Shown here piece by piece: positions 28,481 through 39,401 of a DNA stretch of 64,000 bases (position 1 is its first letter; the number at the start of each line of letters is the position of its first letter). Below the pieces are notes generated by a model that had not been told where the DNA came from, made no database searches, and worked only from the letters and a program-made list of their open reading frames with translations. Source of the DNA: Escherichia coli (GTDB taxonomy: Bacteria > Pseudomonadota > Gammaproteobacteria > Enterobacterales > Enterobacteriaceae); NCBI RefSeq assembly GCF_036503815.1, contig NZ_AP027764.1, positions 2,852,001-2,916,000 on the forward strand, read 5' to 3'. The position numbers and the translations under genes were made by a program.

Positions 28481-28618
28481 GTTCAGGCCCTCGTTTCGAT
28501 GAATCGGACGCAAGAAATGCTTACGTCAACGCTCTAAGTATAGGCAAGGGCGGGATCGATGCTGGGCGTTTGTCGGCTGATTTAAGAACAACATGTAAAA
28601 AATATTCACGCATTTGTA

Positions 28619-28645
28619 TTAAGTTTTGTTAACTGTGACCGATAA
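28619..28645 (+). promoter_or_regulatory. FliA (sigma-28) flagellar class 3 promoter of ycgR
   Basis: TTAAGTTT, then 11 bases, then ACCGATAA matches the FliA consensus TAAAGTTT-N11-GCCGATAA with one change in each element. It lies 36 bases upstream of the ycgR GTG. E. coli ycgR is a known member of the flagellar regulon. Confidence 0.85.
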
Positions 28646-28680
28646 ACCAAAGACAGTTTGTCAGTCAGGAGTTTTTCCGC

Positions 28681-29415
28681 GTGAGTCATTACCATGAGCA
28701 GTTCCTGAAACAAAATCCGTTAGCCGTCCTGGGCGTGTTACGCGATTTGCACAAAGCCGCAATTCCTTTGCGTATCAGTTGGAATGGCGGGCAGCTGATC
28801 AGCAAAATACTGGCAATAACCCCGGATAAACTGGTGCTGGATTTCGGCAGTCAAGCCGAAGATAACAACGCTGTGTTAAAGGCGCAGCACATTACCATTA
28901 CCGCCGAAACCCAGGGCGCGAAAGTCGAATTTACTGTTGAACAACTACAGCAGAGTGAATACTTGCAGCTTCCGGCATTTATTACCGTACCGCCTCCCAC
29001 CTTGTGGTTTGTACAACGACGCCGATATTTCCGCATCTCCGCCCCACTCCATCCGCCTTATTTTTGCCAGACCAAACTGGCGGATAACAGTACGTTACGT
29101 TTCCGCCTGTATGATTTGTCGTTAGGCGGCATGGGCGCATTACTGGAAACGGCAAAGCCTGCCGGATTGCACGAAGGCATGCGCTTCGCTCAGATTGAAG
29201 TCAACATGGGGCAATGGGGTGTTTTTCACTTTGACGCCCAGTTAATCTCAATCAGCGAGCGCAAAGTGATTGATGGCAAGAATGAAACCATCACCACTCC
29301 CCGTCTGAGCTTCCGTTTTCTTAACGTCAGCCCGACGGTGGAGCGGCAATTACAGCGGATTATTTTCTCTCTCGAGCGGGAAGCCCGGGAGAAAGCGGCC
29401 AAAGTGCGCGACTGA
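28681..29415 (+). CDS. ycgR: YcgR, c-di-GMP-responsive flagellar brake
   Basis: YcgR binds cyclic di-GMP and then contacts the flagellar motor, slowing it and biasing rotation. The 244-residue protein starts at GTG. The N-terminal YcgR domain (about 1-110) precedes a PilZ domain with the c-di-GMP motif R114xxxR118 in RRRYFRISAP and D145-S-147-G150 in DLSLGG. The basic C-terminal tail, rich in Arg, Lys and Glu, is normal. A FliA promoter lies directly upstream. Its c-di-GMP input links to pdeG further along the window. Confidence 0.97.
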   Translation: MSHYHEQFLKQNPLAVLGVLRDLHKAAIPLRISWNGGQLISKILAITPDKLVLDFGSQAEDNNAVLKAQHITITAETQGAKVEFTVEQLQQSEYLQLPAFITVPPPTLWFVQRRRYFRISAPLHPPYFCQTKLADNSTLRFRLYDLSLGGMGALLETAKPAGLHEGMRFAQIEVNMGQWGVFHFDAQLISISERKVIDGKNETITTPRLSFRFLNVSPTVERQLQRIIFSLEREAREKAAKVRD

Positions 29416-29416
29416 T

Positions 29417-30028
29417 TTACATCGCGTCCAGTGCCTGCTCAAGTTTGTAGATATAGCGCGGAGCCTGCGGTGCAGGATGATTTCGCGCTACGTGATCGAG
29501 GAACTCGTCTGCATCCAGATCGTTGATTTTGCTGATCGCCTTTTTCCGATCTGACGAGAAAGTCCGTAGCAGCGCACCTGCCCCGTTAGCATATGACACC
29601 ACCAGCGCATATTGCAGTACCTTCGGATCTTCAATGCCTGCCAGCGGGCCGGTTTCCAGAATATTCAGGTAAGCCGCCCCCATTGAAATATTACGTTCTG
29701 GATTCTTCAGCTCACTGGTCGTCGGCTCACCGCTCCAGCCCATACGGCGATAAACATCACGTCCGGAGGTTGAAGCTTTTAACTGCATCAAACCAATGGC
29801 ATTCGATTTACTCACCGCGTTCGGATTACCACCCGATTCGATAGCGATAATCGCCGTGATCAATTGTGGATCGACGCCCCAGGCTGCACCGGCTTTCTGG
29901 CTTATGGGCATCCACTGCATCGCACGTTGCACCGGAACTTTCGCGTTCCACGGCGGGTTCGTGTAGTCATGCTTTGATGAACAACCCGCTAATAACACAA
30001 TCAAAAAGGCAAACCATCTTAATTTCAC
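29417..30028 (-). CDS. emtA: Membrane-bound endo-type lytic transglycosylase EmtA (MltE)
   Basis: EmtA is an outer-membrane lipoprotein that cleaves glycosidic bonds within peptidoglycan, forming 1,6-anhydro ends. I start at GTG 30028, preceded by AAGGATAGAAGAA, giving 203 residues as in E. coli. Longer upstream frames lack the signal peptide. The lipobox LLAGC puts the lipidated cysteine at 16. The SLT fold shows the catalytic glutamate in IIAIESGGNPNA, and GLMQLKASTSG is the second conserved motif. It is divergent from ldcA, another murein enzyme. Confidence 0.96.
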   Translation of the reverse strand: MKLRWFAFLIVLLAGCSSKHDYTNPPWNAKVPVQRAMQWMPISQKAGAAWGVDPQLITAIIAIESGGNPNAVSKSNAIGLMQLKASTSGRDVYRRMGWSGEPTTSELKNPERNISMGAAYLNILETGPLAGIEDPKVLQYALVVSYANGAGALLRTFSSDRKKAISKINDLDADEFLDHVARNHPAPQAPRYIYKLEQALDAM

Positions 30029-30127
30029 TTCTTCTATCCTTATAGCCTGGAATCGCCGTTGAGGTGACAACGGCACACCTAAGCGGCATGATATACATTT
30101 CGTTTCTGTTGTCAGCAAGGAATTGCC

Positions 30128-31042
30128 ATGTCTCTGTTTCACTTAATTGCCCCATCGGGTTACTGCATAAAACAACACGATGCGCTGCGTGGTATCCAGC
30201 GCCTTACCGACGCGGGTCATCAGGTCAATAATATCGAGGTTATTGCCCGTCGTTGTGAGCGCTTTGCGGGTACGGAAACGGAGCGTCTGGAAGATATCAA
30301 TTCCCTTACCAAACTGACTACCCCCAACACCATCGTGCTGGCAGTACGTGGCGGTTACGGTGCCAGTCGTTTACTGGCGGATATTGACTGGCAGGCACTG
30401 GTGGCTCGCCAACAACATGACCCGTTGCTCATTTGCGGACATAGCGATTTTACCGCCATTCAGTGCGGTCTTCTGGCGCAAGGCAATGTCATCACTTTTA
30501 GCGGCCCCATGCTGGTAGCAAACTTTGGCGCGGATGAACTAAACGCCTTTACCGAGCACCATTTCTGGCTGGCGTTACGCAATGAAACCTTCACCATTGA
30601 GTGGCAAGGGGAAGGCCCGACATGTCAGACCGAAGGCACGTTATGGGGAGGCAATCTCGCGATGCTGATTTCACTGATTGGTACACCGTGGATGCCGCAA
30701 ATCGAAAACGGTATTCTGGTGCTGGAAGATATTAATGAGCATCCTTTCCGCGTCGAACGTATGCTGTTGCAGCTCTATCATGCTGGAATTTTGCCACGTC
30801 AGAAGGCGATTATTCTCGGTAGCTTTAGCGGCAGCACGCCCAATGATTATGACGCAGGTTACAACCTGGAGTCTGTGTACGCGTTTTTGCGTTCCCGCCT
30901 GTCGATTCCACTTATCACCGGCCTCGATTTTGGTCATGAACAACGCACGGTTACGCTGCCATTGGGCGCACATGCCATACTTAATAACACCCAGGAAGGC
31001 ACTCAGTTGACGATTAGCGGTCATCCTGTTCTTAAAATGTAA
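30128..31042 (+). CDS. ldcA: Murein tetrapeptide LD-carboxypeptidase
   Basis: LdcA removes the terminal D-alanine from recycled cytoplasmic murein tetrapeptides, making tripeptides for reuse. Loss causes stationary-phase lysis in E. coli. The 304-residue protein is a family S66 serine peptidase. The nucleophile is Ser106 in CGHSDFTA, and the C-terminal GLDFGHEQRTVTLPLG carries the catalytic histidine. The first residues MSLFHLIAPSGY match the usual N-terminus. The 99 bases shared with emtA hold both promoters. Confidence 0.96.
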   Translation: MSLFHLIAPSGYCIKQHDALRGIQRLTDAGHQVNNIEVIARRCERFAGTETERLEDINSLTKLTTPNTIVLAVRGGYGASRLLADIDWQALVARQQHDPLLICGHSDFTAIQCGLLAQGNVITFSGPMLVANFGADELNAFTEHHFWLALRNETFTIEWQGEGPTCQTEGTLWGGNLAMLISLIGTPWMPQIENGILVLEDINEHPFRVERMLLQLYHAGILPRQKAIILGSFSGSTPNDYDAGYNLESVYAFLRSRLSIPLITGLDFGHEQRTVTLPLGAHAILNNTQEGTQLTISGHPVLKM

Positions 31043-31136
31043 AAAAATCACGCTTCAGGGCTAAGTAAAACGCTGTCTCTGCCGCTAATATGGTAGGGTT
31101 TATATAAGAGACAGCGTAATCAGGAGTAACCGACCG

Positions 31137-32873
<1,737 letters not shown>

Positions 32874-32993
32874 ATTTAATGCAGCATCTATCCCCGGATG
32901 CGATGCTTTGCACAACGCAGCCTGAGCCTGCATATAAACTTGTCATTTCCTGATTTTGATATGCTCATACCAACATCAGAAGAAGGTTAAATT

Positions 32994-33074
32994 ATGGATG
33001 ACAAACCATTGCAGGCTCTGGCTAATAAATTCAAAACACCGGCTCAAGAAAGTCAGCGTAAGGGCTTCTTCTGA
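32994..33074 (+). pseudogene. Short remnant resembling the start of an IS256-type transposase
   Basis: A 26-codon frame, MDDKPLQALANKFKT and onward, follows a good AGAAGG ribosome site and is stopped by TGA. The first 15 residues resemble the N-terminus of mutator-type transposases (MDEKKLKALAAELAKGLKT in my memory), with a small deletion. It then runs into the IS66-like remnant on the other strand. The match is short, so this is a tentative call. Confidence 0.35.
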
Positions 33075-33263
33075 CTGCAACAGGTGAAGAATAACCAGCC
33101 CCGCATTACCGGTATACCCGTCAACCATCAGGGGCCCCTGCCTGACATCGCCCGAACATATTCCCCCACGCAACCTGCCGCGCTGACGTAGCCCACAGAA
33201 TACGCGTTTCAGGCTGCCCTGTATCTGCAGTGGCGTTTCATCCGCCTGTAGCACCGGATGCAT
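33060..33263 (-). pseudogene. Degraded fragment of an IS66-family transposase (TnpC)
   Basis: Read leftwards from 33263, the frame gives VLQADETPLQIQGSLKRVF, the IS66 TnpC motif around its catalytic aspartate-glutamate (ADETP). A frameshift follows: the neighbouring frame reads GYVSAAGCVGEYVRAMSG. The first frame then resumes with GPLMVDGYTGNAG, which matches the LMVDGYAGY block of TnpC. The internal frameshift, missing ends and short length show that it is non-functional. It marks the left part of the LRR gene insert as horizontally acquired. Confidence 0.65.
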
Positions 33264-33541
33264 GAGCGATTTCTTATAGTTATTACTTTGCTTAATAACG
33301 ATTATTTCCGGGTCGTTCGCTTTCGTATTTTCACTAATACGTCAGAGCTGCCTGGGCCGTAATAAAACTGATTCAGGTCTGTTACGCATGTACCAGACCC
33401 GACACGGCATTTCTGACCAGGGAAAAAGTCAACGATGAGTCGTTATATCAGCGCAAATGACGTTTTGTGGCACCTTTGCGGTGACCACATTCACGTCTCC
33501 GGCGCTGCCAGAGGATATTTATTTCAAGGATACGTAGCATT

Positions 33542-34942
33542 ATGGCCAGCATTAAAGACATACGCCTATTCGCCCCATCTTCCTATAACACAGGCGTACA
33601 CCCGTCAGGGCGGCGCTTACTGACGGTGGAATTCAAGAATCATCTTTTGCGGAACATGCAGTATCTCGGCCCGCAAAAATTTCGCTGGGGTGATGCCCCC
33701 CAGAGGATCATTGACCTCAGTAACGCGGACAAAGTGAAAATACAGATGGAAAACAATATTACCATCACGTTGGAGGCCCCTCCGGATCCGCAATATAACG
33801 AGTTCAGGTTGGTCGCCGAATGGTGCACATGGGCTATACAGCAAGATGGTCTGCAAGAAAACCTGCACGAAACTCTGAAAGAAACCCAGCAAGAAATCCT
33901 GCAAAAAAAAGTGCCAGAAATATCACAAGAAGACGTGAAAGAAATCCTGAAAAATATCCTGGAAGAAAACCTGCCAGCAATCCGAACTGAAAACCGGGCA
34001 GAGGCATTGCGCAGAATGAAGGAATGTCTCATAAATAGACAAATTATGCTCAATCTTAGCGACCTTGGATTGACCTCACTCCCTGAAAATTTGCCTCCAC
34101 TTTTGATGAAATTTTACTGCAATAATAACGTGTTGTCCGCGTTACCGAAGATGTTGCCGAAGGAACTGAGGGTGCTTGAGTGTATGGATAACGTTTTGAT
34201 CTTGTTACCAAAGGTGCAGCCCCCGAAACTGATGATACTGAAGTGCTGTGAAAACTATATTATCTGGCTACCTGAGCTGTCGCCTAACCTGAGAGTGATT
34301 GACTGTTCTGAAAACTTCTTGCAATTTTTACCGCCGTCGATGCCTCAGTACCTGTATACACTGCGCTGTGCTGACAACTGTATTAGCTTCATACCTGATG
34401 AGATGCTGGAGAGCCTGACTCGCCTGAAAGTATTTGACTGTTCTTGTAACGATTTGCTCTCTTCACCACGGCTGCCGCCCAAGCTAATAATATACTACTG
34501 TGGTCACAACCAGTTTAAAACGATACCGGTGCCGCAGCCCCGTAGCCTGAAGTTGTTTGACTGTAACAGTAACCCTTGGGACACAGACAATTTGCCGACG
34601 CTGCTCAAAGCCGTTGAGGGCCTGAAAAAACAGGAAGGCCTGTCGGACCTTTTAGACTTTTTGCGCAAGGAAGGCCAGTTTGACCTGGAGGGACTCGAGG
34701 AGCTGGAGGACCTGATGGCTCTGGAGCACCTGGAGGATCCGGTACTCCTGGAGCGCGTGAAGGTACAGGAGGACCTGGAGCTCCTGGATCAGCAGTTGGG
34801 CCTGTTGAGTCTGGAAAGACAACAGGACTCGCAGCCTGTTAATCAACATTCTGAACATGAACCCGAATCTGCATTAAGGGTAAAGCGTGATTTATCTGAA
34901 GTCGAGTTCGAGTCAACAATGAAGCGTAAGCGTTTTATGTAG
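33542..34942 (+). CDS. Leucine-rich-repeat protein of IpaH/SspH/YopM style, without a visible ligase domain
   Basis: I do not recognise this 466-residue gene by name. Residues 1-100 are an unassigned N-terminal domain. Residues 104-160 are helical and glutamate/lysine-rich with repeated KETQQEIL-like units. Residues 168-345 hold about eight 20-residue repeats of the form LxxLxCxxNxLxxLPxxxPxx, with a cysteine nearly invariant before xxN. Residues 357-425 are very leucine- and glutamate-rich, probably coiled coil. The tail ends in KRKRFM. The NEL ubiquitin-ligase domain of IpaH effectors (CxD active site) is absent. AAGGATA precedes the ATG. It sits beside transposase remnants between core genes cvrA and dadX, so acquisition by transfer is likely. 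Confidence 0.85.
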   Translation: MASIKDIRLFAPSSYNTGVHPSGRRLLTVEFKNHLLRNMQYLGPQKFRWGDAPQRIIDLSNADKVKIQMENNITITLEAPPDPQYNEFRLVAEWCTWAIQQDGLQENLHETLKETQQEILQKKVPEISQEDVKEILKNILEENLPAIRTENRAEALRRMKECLINRQIMLNLSDLGLTSLPENLPPLLMKFYCNNNVLSALPKMLPKELRVLECMDNVLILLPKVQPPKLMILKCCENYIIWLPELSPNLRVIDCSENFLQFLPPSMPQYLYTLRCADNCISFIPDEMLESLTRLKVFDCSCNDLLSSPRLPPKLIIYYCGHNQFKTIPVPQPRSLKLFDCNSNPWDTDNLPTLLKAVEGLKKQEGLSDLLDFLRKEGQFDLEGLEELEDLMALEHLEDPVLLERVKVQEDLELLDQQLGLLSLERQQDSQPVNQHSEHEPESALRVKRDLSEVEFESTMKRKRFM

Positions 34943-35109
34943 AACGCCTGTGCGGTGAGCTCAGGTTCCGGGGAAATAGTGTCCATCATTTTAATGGGCA
35001 CTATCATGGAAAATGGCTCTGTCACATTAACAGCGAAAGTTGCTGACCAGCCGGATGGATGATTTTTTTGCAACCAGAAGACACTGCCTCCAATCCGGCT
35101 TACAACAAG

Positions 35110-36180
35110 TTACACCGTCACAACCGGGACCCGTAACGCCAGCGCGCACATCAACTCATAACCCACGGTTCCGGCAGCGGCGGCAACATCATCAATTTTG
35201 ATCTCCTTGCCCCACAGCTCAACCGGTGTACCAATACCCGCCTGCGGGCAAGGCGTTAAATCGACCGCCAGCATATCCATCGAGACTGTCCCCACCGTCA
35301 TGGTACGCACGCCGTCGACTAAAACAGGTGTACCGGTAGGCGCGTGGCGCGGATAACCGTCGGCGTATCCTGCGGCAACAATGCCGATTCGTTGCTCATC
35401 GCGCGCAGTATAGCGACCGCCATAGCCCACACGCTCACCCGCTTTTAGCGTCTGGACACCAATAATCTCACTGCTTAGCGTCATTACCGGACGTAATCCG
35501 GTATTGGCGATATCGCGCCACTGACCCGACGGCGAAGCACCATACAAAATAATGCCAGGCCGAACCCAGTCAAAATGCGCTTCCGGATGCCACAGAGTCG
35601 CCGCCGAATTGGACAATGAACGCCGACATTCCAGCCCTTCCGCCGCCTGCTCAATACGCGCCATTGCGCCGGCAATCCCCTCAGGATGCTCCGCCTCGGC
35701 AAAATGCGACATCAGAGTCATTTCGCCAACATTCGCCATCGCCCGCAGCTGCTGCCAGACGGTAAGCACACGATCGGGCTGGAAGCCCAACCGATTCATC
35801 CCACTGTTCACTTTAAGATAAATATCCAACGGCGCTTTTAACCGCGCATTTTGCAGTGCTTTGAGCTGCCAGTTGCTGTGGACGCAGGTGGTCAGGCGGT
35901 ACTGGTCATAAATCTCCAGATCCTGTGCATGGAAAAAACCCTCCAGCATCAGGATCGGTCCTTTCCAGCCGCGCTCACGTAACGTTATTGCCTCTTCCAG
36001 ATTAAGTAATGCAAAGCCATCGGTAGCCCCTAGCGCGCTCCAGATACGCTCAATACCGTGCCCGTAAGCATTCGCTTTTACCACCGACCAGACACGCGCG
36101 TGCGGCGCGGCCTGCCGGACAATGGAAAGATTCTGTTTTAATGCCTGCAGATCGAGGCTGGCCTGTATCGGACGGGTCAT
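35110..36180 (-). CDS. dadX: Catabolic alanine racemase DadX
   Basis: DadX interconverts L- and D-alanine with PLP, so that DadA can oxidise the D form when L-alanine is the carbon source. The 356-residue protein has the PLP lysine at 35 in VVKANAYGHG, and the second active-site base, tyrosine, in RVGYGGRYTA. The length matches E. coli DadX. It follows dadA by 9 bases on the same strand, forming the dadAX operon. Confidence 0.96.
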   Translation of the reverse strand: MTRPIQASLDLQALKQNLSIVRQAAPHARVWSVVKANAYGHGIERIWSALGATDGFALLNLEEAITLRERGWKGPILMLEGFFHAQDLEIYDQYRLTTCVHSNWQLKALQNARLKAPLDIYLKVNSGMNRLGFQPDRVLTVWQQLRAMANVGEMTLMSHFAEAEHPEGIAGAMARIEQAAEGLECRRSLSNSAATLWHPEAHFDWVRPGIILYGASPSGQWRDIANTGLRPVMTLSSEIIGVQTLKAGERVGYGGRYTARDEQRIGIVAAGYADGYPRHAPTGTPVLVDGVRTMTVGTVSMDMLAVDLTPCPQAGIGTPVELWGKEIKIDDVAAAAGTVGYELMCALALRVPVVTV

Positions 36181-36189
36181 CTCGTTTCC

Positions 36190-37488
36190 TTAGCTGTGCG
36201 CGCCATGTAAATGGCCCGGGCGTGATGGCGTAAATCCACGGCTGTAGCGTGCTACGCTTAAATCCTCATACGGGATCGCTGGCGTACGGCCAGAAAGCAG
36301 ATCGCTTAGCAACTGACCGGAACCGCAAGCCATCGTCCAGCCGAGCGTACCGTGACCGGTATTCAGCCACAGATTTTTAAAACGTGTACGCCCCACAACC
36401 GGCGTACCGTCTGGCGTCATCGGGCGCAGACCAGTCCAGAATGTCGCCTGCTCGACATGACCGCCGCGTGGATAGAGATCGCGAACCACCATCTCCAGCG
36501 TTTCACGACGCGGTTGCAACAGCTCGGTGTTAAAGCCAACAATTTCCGCCATTCCACCAACACGAATGCGGTTATCGAAACGAGTAATGGCGATTTTATA
36601 GGTTTCATCAAGAATGGTGGACACCGGCGCGCCATCTTCTTGCGCAATCGGAATGGTCAGCGAGTAGCCTTTCAGCGGATAGACCGGAATATCAACAATG
36701 CCTTTAAGCATCGCCGTCGAATAAGAACCAAACGCCATCACATACGCATCGGCCTTAATCACTTCATCACCACACTTCACGCCATAGATCTGCTCGCCGT
36801 CGCAAAGCAGTTGGTCAACAGGCGTATTAAAGCGGAATTTAACCCCCGCCTGCTCTGCCATCCGCGCCAGATTCTGGGTAAACAGCTGGCAGTCTCCGGT
36901 TTCGTCATTGGGTAACTGCAGGCCGCCCGTCAGTTTGTGCGCCACTTCCGCCAACGCAGGTTCCACTTCCGCCAGGCGGCTGGATTCCAGCAGTTGATAC
37001 GGTACGCCTGCATCCTCCAGCACGGCGATATCGCGAGTGGCATTTTCATACTGTTGTTCGGTACGGAACAGTTGCAGCGTCCCACCCTGACGCCCTTCAT
37101 ACTGAATATTGGTTTCGGCGCGCAATGCTTTCAGGCAATCACGGCTGTATTCCGCCAGACGCACCATCCGCCCTTTGTTTTCCATGTAGTGGCTGGTGTC
37201 GCAGTTACGTAACATTTGCCACATCCATTTCAACTGGAACTGCGTACCGTCGAGACGAACCGCCAGCGGTGCATGGCGCTGGAACATCCATTTAATCGCT
37301 TTTAAAGGTACACCTGGCGCTGCCCACGGCGCAGCATAGCCGGGGGAAATTTGCCCGGCATTCGCAGCACTGGTTTCCAGGGCGGCTCCTGACTCCCGAT
37401 CAATGACGGTGACCTCATGTCCTGCCTGATTTAAGTACCAGGCGCTGGCAACGCCTACCACACCACTTCCCAGTATGACAACTCGCAT
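36190..37488 (-). CDS. dadA: D-amino acid dehydrogenase, FAD-containing
   Basis: DadA oxidatively deaminates D-alanine and other D-amino acids at the inner membrane, passing electrons to quinone. I start at ATG 37488, MRVVILGSGVVGVASAWYL, well spaced from GGAG and giving 432 residues. A GTG two codons earlier is too close to the ribosome site. The N-terminal GSGVVG is the FAD-binding Rossmann motif, and the C-terminal LWLNTGHGTLGWTMACGSG closes the FAD site. It is first in dadAX; a CRP-type site lies upstream. Confidence 0.96.
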   Translation of the reverse strand: MRVVILGSGVVGVASAWYLNQAGHEVTVIDRESGAALETSAANAGQISPGYAAPWAAPGVPLKAIKWMFQRHAPLAVRLDGTQFQLKWMWQMLRNCDTSHYMENKGRMVRLAEYSRDCLKALRAETNIQYEGRQGGTLQLFRTEQQYENATRDIAVLEDAGVPYQLLESSRLAEVEPALAEVAHKLTGGLQLPNDETGDCQLFTQNLARMAEQAGVKFRFNTPVDQLLCDGEQIYGVKCGDEVIKADAYVMAFGSYSTAMLKGIVDIPVYPLKGYSLTIPIAQEDGAPVSTILDETYKIAITRFDNRIRVGGMAEIVGFNTELLQPRRETLEMVVRDLYPRGGHVEQATFWTGLRPMTPDGTPVVGRTRFKNLWLNTGHGTLGWTMACGSGQLLSDLLSGRTPAIPYEDLSVARYSRGFTPSRPGHLHGAHS

Positions 37489-37585
37489 AGCCACTCCGAT
37501 AACGGTAGATACAGTAAAAGAATAATAATCTAATTACATCTTGATAACTCAGTTGAAAATATTATTCAACATACAGCTTTTTTAT

Positions 37586-37601
37586 GGTGAGCTGGCTCAC
37601 A
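37586..37601. promoter_or_regulatory. CRP-type site upstream of dadA
   Basis: GGTGA-N6-TCACA, with spacer GCTGGC, matches the CRP consensus TGTGA-N6-TCACA at nine of ten positions. It lies about 98 bases upstream of the dadA start, in the 329-base dadA-ycgB interval. The dad operon is known to be catabolite- and Lrp-controlled. The rest of the interval is AT-rich and holds no gene. Confidence 0.65.
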
Positions 37602-37817
37602 TCTCCCTGACTCTGCAGCAATATGGCATCTTTAGTATCTCCTGCTGAACACCCTTTTTAACCAGCATAAAATTCCGCTCAGAAGCGAATTACTGGCACT
37701 CTGATAATAAGAAATCGCAAAGAAAAAAATTCTTCGGCGACGCGGTTTTTAACAGGTGTTCTATGCTTGAAATGAGGTGTTCCACACAGAGAGCACCGAC
37801 AACAATGAGGTGCGCGT

Positions 37818-39350
37818 ATGGCGACGATCGATTCTATGAATAAGGACACCACACGTTTGAGCGATGGACCCGACTGGACGTTTGACCTGCTGGATGTTTA
37901 TCTGGCAGAGATAGACCGGGTAGCGAAACTCTATCGGCTGGATACCTACCCGCACCAGATTGAAGTGATCACCTCAGAACAGATGATGGATGCCTACTCC
38001 AGCGTCGGCATGCCAATTAACTATCCACACTGGTCATTCGGTAAAAAGTTTATCGAGACTGAACGGCTGTATAAGCACGGTCAGCAAGGACTGGCCTATG
38101 AAATCGTCATTAACTCTAACCCGTGTATCGCTTACCTGATGGAAGAGAACACTATCACCATGCAGGCACTTGTGATGGCCCACGCCTGCTATGGGCATAA
38201 CTCTTTCTTCAAAAACAATTACTTATTCCGTAGCTGGACCGACGCCAGTTCGATTGTCGATTATCTGATTTTTGCCCGTAAATATATTACCGAGTGCGAA
38301 GAACGTTATGGCGTAGATGAAGTCGAGCGGCTTCTTGACTCCTGTCATGCGCTGATGAACTACGGTGTGGATCGGTACAAACGCCCGCAAAAAATCTCGC
38401 TGCAAGAAGAAAAAGCCCGGCAGAAAAGTCGCGAAGAGTATCTGCAAAGTCAGGTCAATATGCTCTGGCGTACCCTGCCGAAGCGCGAGGAAGAGAAAAC
38501 AGTTGCTGAAGCGCGCCGCTATCCGCCCGAGCCACAAGAAAACCTGCTCTATTTTATGGAGAAAAATGCACCCCTACTGGAATCATGGCAGCGTGAAATT
38601 CTGCGTATTGTGCGTAAGGTGAGCCAGTATTTTTATCCGCAAAAACAGACTCAGGTAATGAACGAAGGCTGGGCGACCTTCTGGCACTACACCATCCTTA
38701 ACCATCTGTATGATGAAGGGAAAGTGACGGAACGTTTTATGCTGGAGTTTTTGCACAGCCACACCAATGTGGTTTTCCAGCCGCCCTATAACAGCCCGTG
38801 GTACAGCGGAATAAACCCGTATGCGCTTGGTTTCGCCATGTTCCAGGATATTAAACGGATTTGTCAGTCGCCAACGGAAGAAGACAAATACTGGTTCCCG
38901 GATATCGCCGGTTCTGACTGGCTGGACACATTGCATTTTGCGATGCGTGATTTCAAAGATGAGAGCTTTATCAGTCAGTTCCTGTCACCGAAAGTGATGC
39001 GTGATTTCCGCTTCTTCACCGTGCTGGACGACGATCGGCATAATTATCTGGAGATTTCCGCTATTCATAATGAAGAAGGTTATCGGGAGATCCGTAACCG
39101 GTTATCGTCGCAATATAATTTAAGTAATCTGGAGCCGAATATTCAGATCTGGAACGTGGATTTGCGCGGCGACCGTTCGCTGACGCTGCGTTACATTCCA
39201 CATAATCGCGCACCGCTGGATCGGGGGCGCAAAGAAGTGCTGAAGCATGTGCATCGCCTGTGGGGATTTGATGTGATGCTGGAACAGCAAAACGAAGACG
39301 GCAGCGTCGAGTTGCTGGAACGTTGCCCGCCGAGAATGGGAAATCTGTAA
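37818..39350 (+). CDS. ycgB: SpoVR family protein YcgB
   Basis: The 510-residue protein matches E. coli YcgB in length and sequence. The family (named after Bacillus SpoVR) usually accompanies YeaH/YeaG-type stress genes, and in E. coli it is RpoS-dependent. The biochemical role is unclear. Visible blocks include HACYGHNSFFKNNYLF near residues 121-136, rich in His and aromatic residues, and MNEGWATFWHYTI, which resembles a metal-peptidase helix with a His and a Glu. No signal peptide is visible, so it is cytoplasmic. It is divergent from dadA and convergent with fadR. Confidence 0.94.
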   Translation: MATIDSMNKDTTRLSDGPDWTFDLLDVYLAEIDRVAKLYRLDTYPHQIEVITSEQMMDAYSSVGMPINYPHWSFGKKFIETERLYKHGQQGLAYEIVINSNPCIAYLMEENTITMQALVMAHACYGHNSFFKNNYLFRSWTDASSIVDYLIFARKYITECEERYGVDEVERLLDSCHALMNYGVDRYKRPQKISLQEEKARQKSREEYLQSQVNMLWRTLPKREEEKTVAEARRYPPEPQENLLYFMEKNAPLLESWQREILRIVRKVSQYFYPQKQTQVMNEGWATFWHYTILNHLYDEGKVTERFMLEFLHSHTNVVFQPPYNSPWYSGINPYALGFAMFQDIKRICQSPTEEDKYWFPDIAGSDWLDTLHFAMRDFKDESFISQFLSPKVMRDFRFFTVLDDDRHNYLEISAIHNEEGYREIRNRLSSQYNLSNLEPNIQIWNVDLRGDRSLTLRYIPHNRAPLDRGRKEVLKHVHRLWGFDVMLEQQNEDGSVELLERCPPRMGNL

Positions 39351-39360
39351 AAACAACAAA

Positions 39361-39388
39361 AAACCCCTCGTTTGAGGGGTTTGCTTTT
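39361..39388. terminator. Bidirectional terminator between ycgB and fadR
   Basis: AAACCCCTC pairs with GAGGGGTTT around a GTTT loop, with TTGCTTTTT to the right and an A run to the left (a T run on the minus strand). It serves two convergent genes. Confidence 0.9.
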
Positions 39389-39401
39389 TAAACGGAAGGG
39401 A

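Noticed and set aside
33435..33623. 62-codon frame starting MSRYISANDV just before the LRR gene
   Set aside because: It overlaps the LRR start in another phase and shows no family; probably a chance frame in the remnant region.
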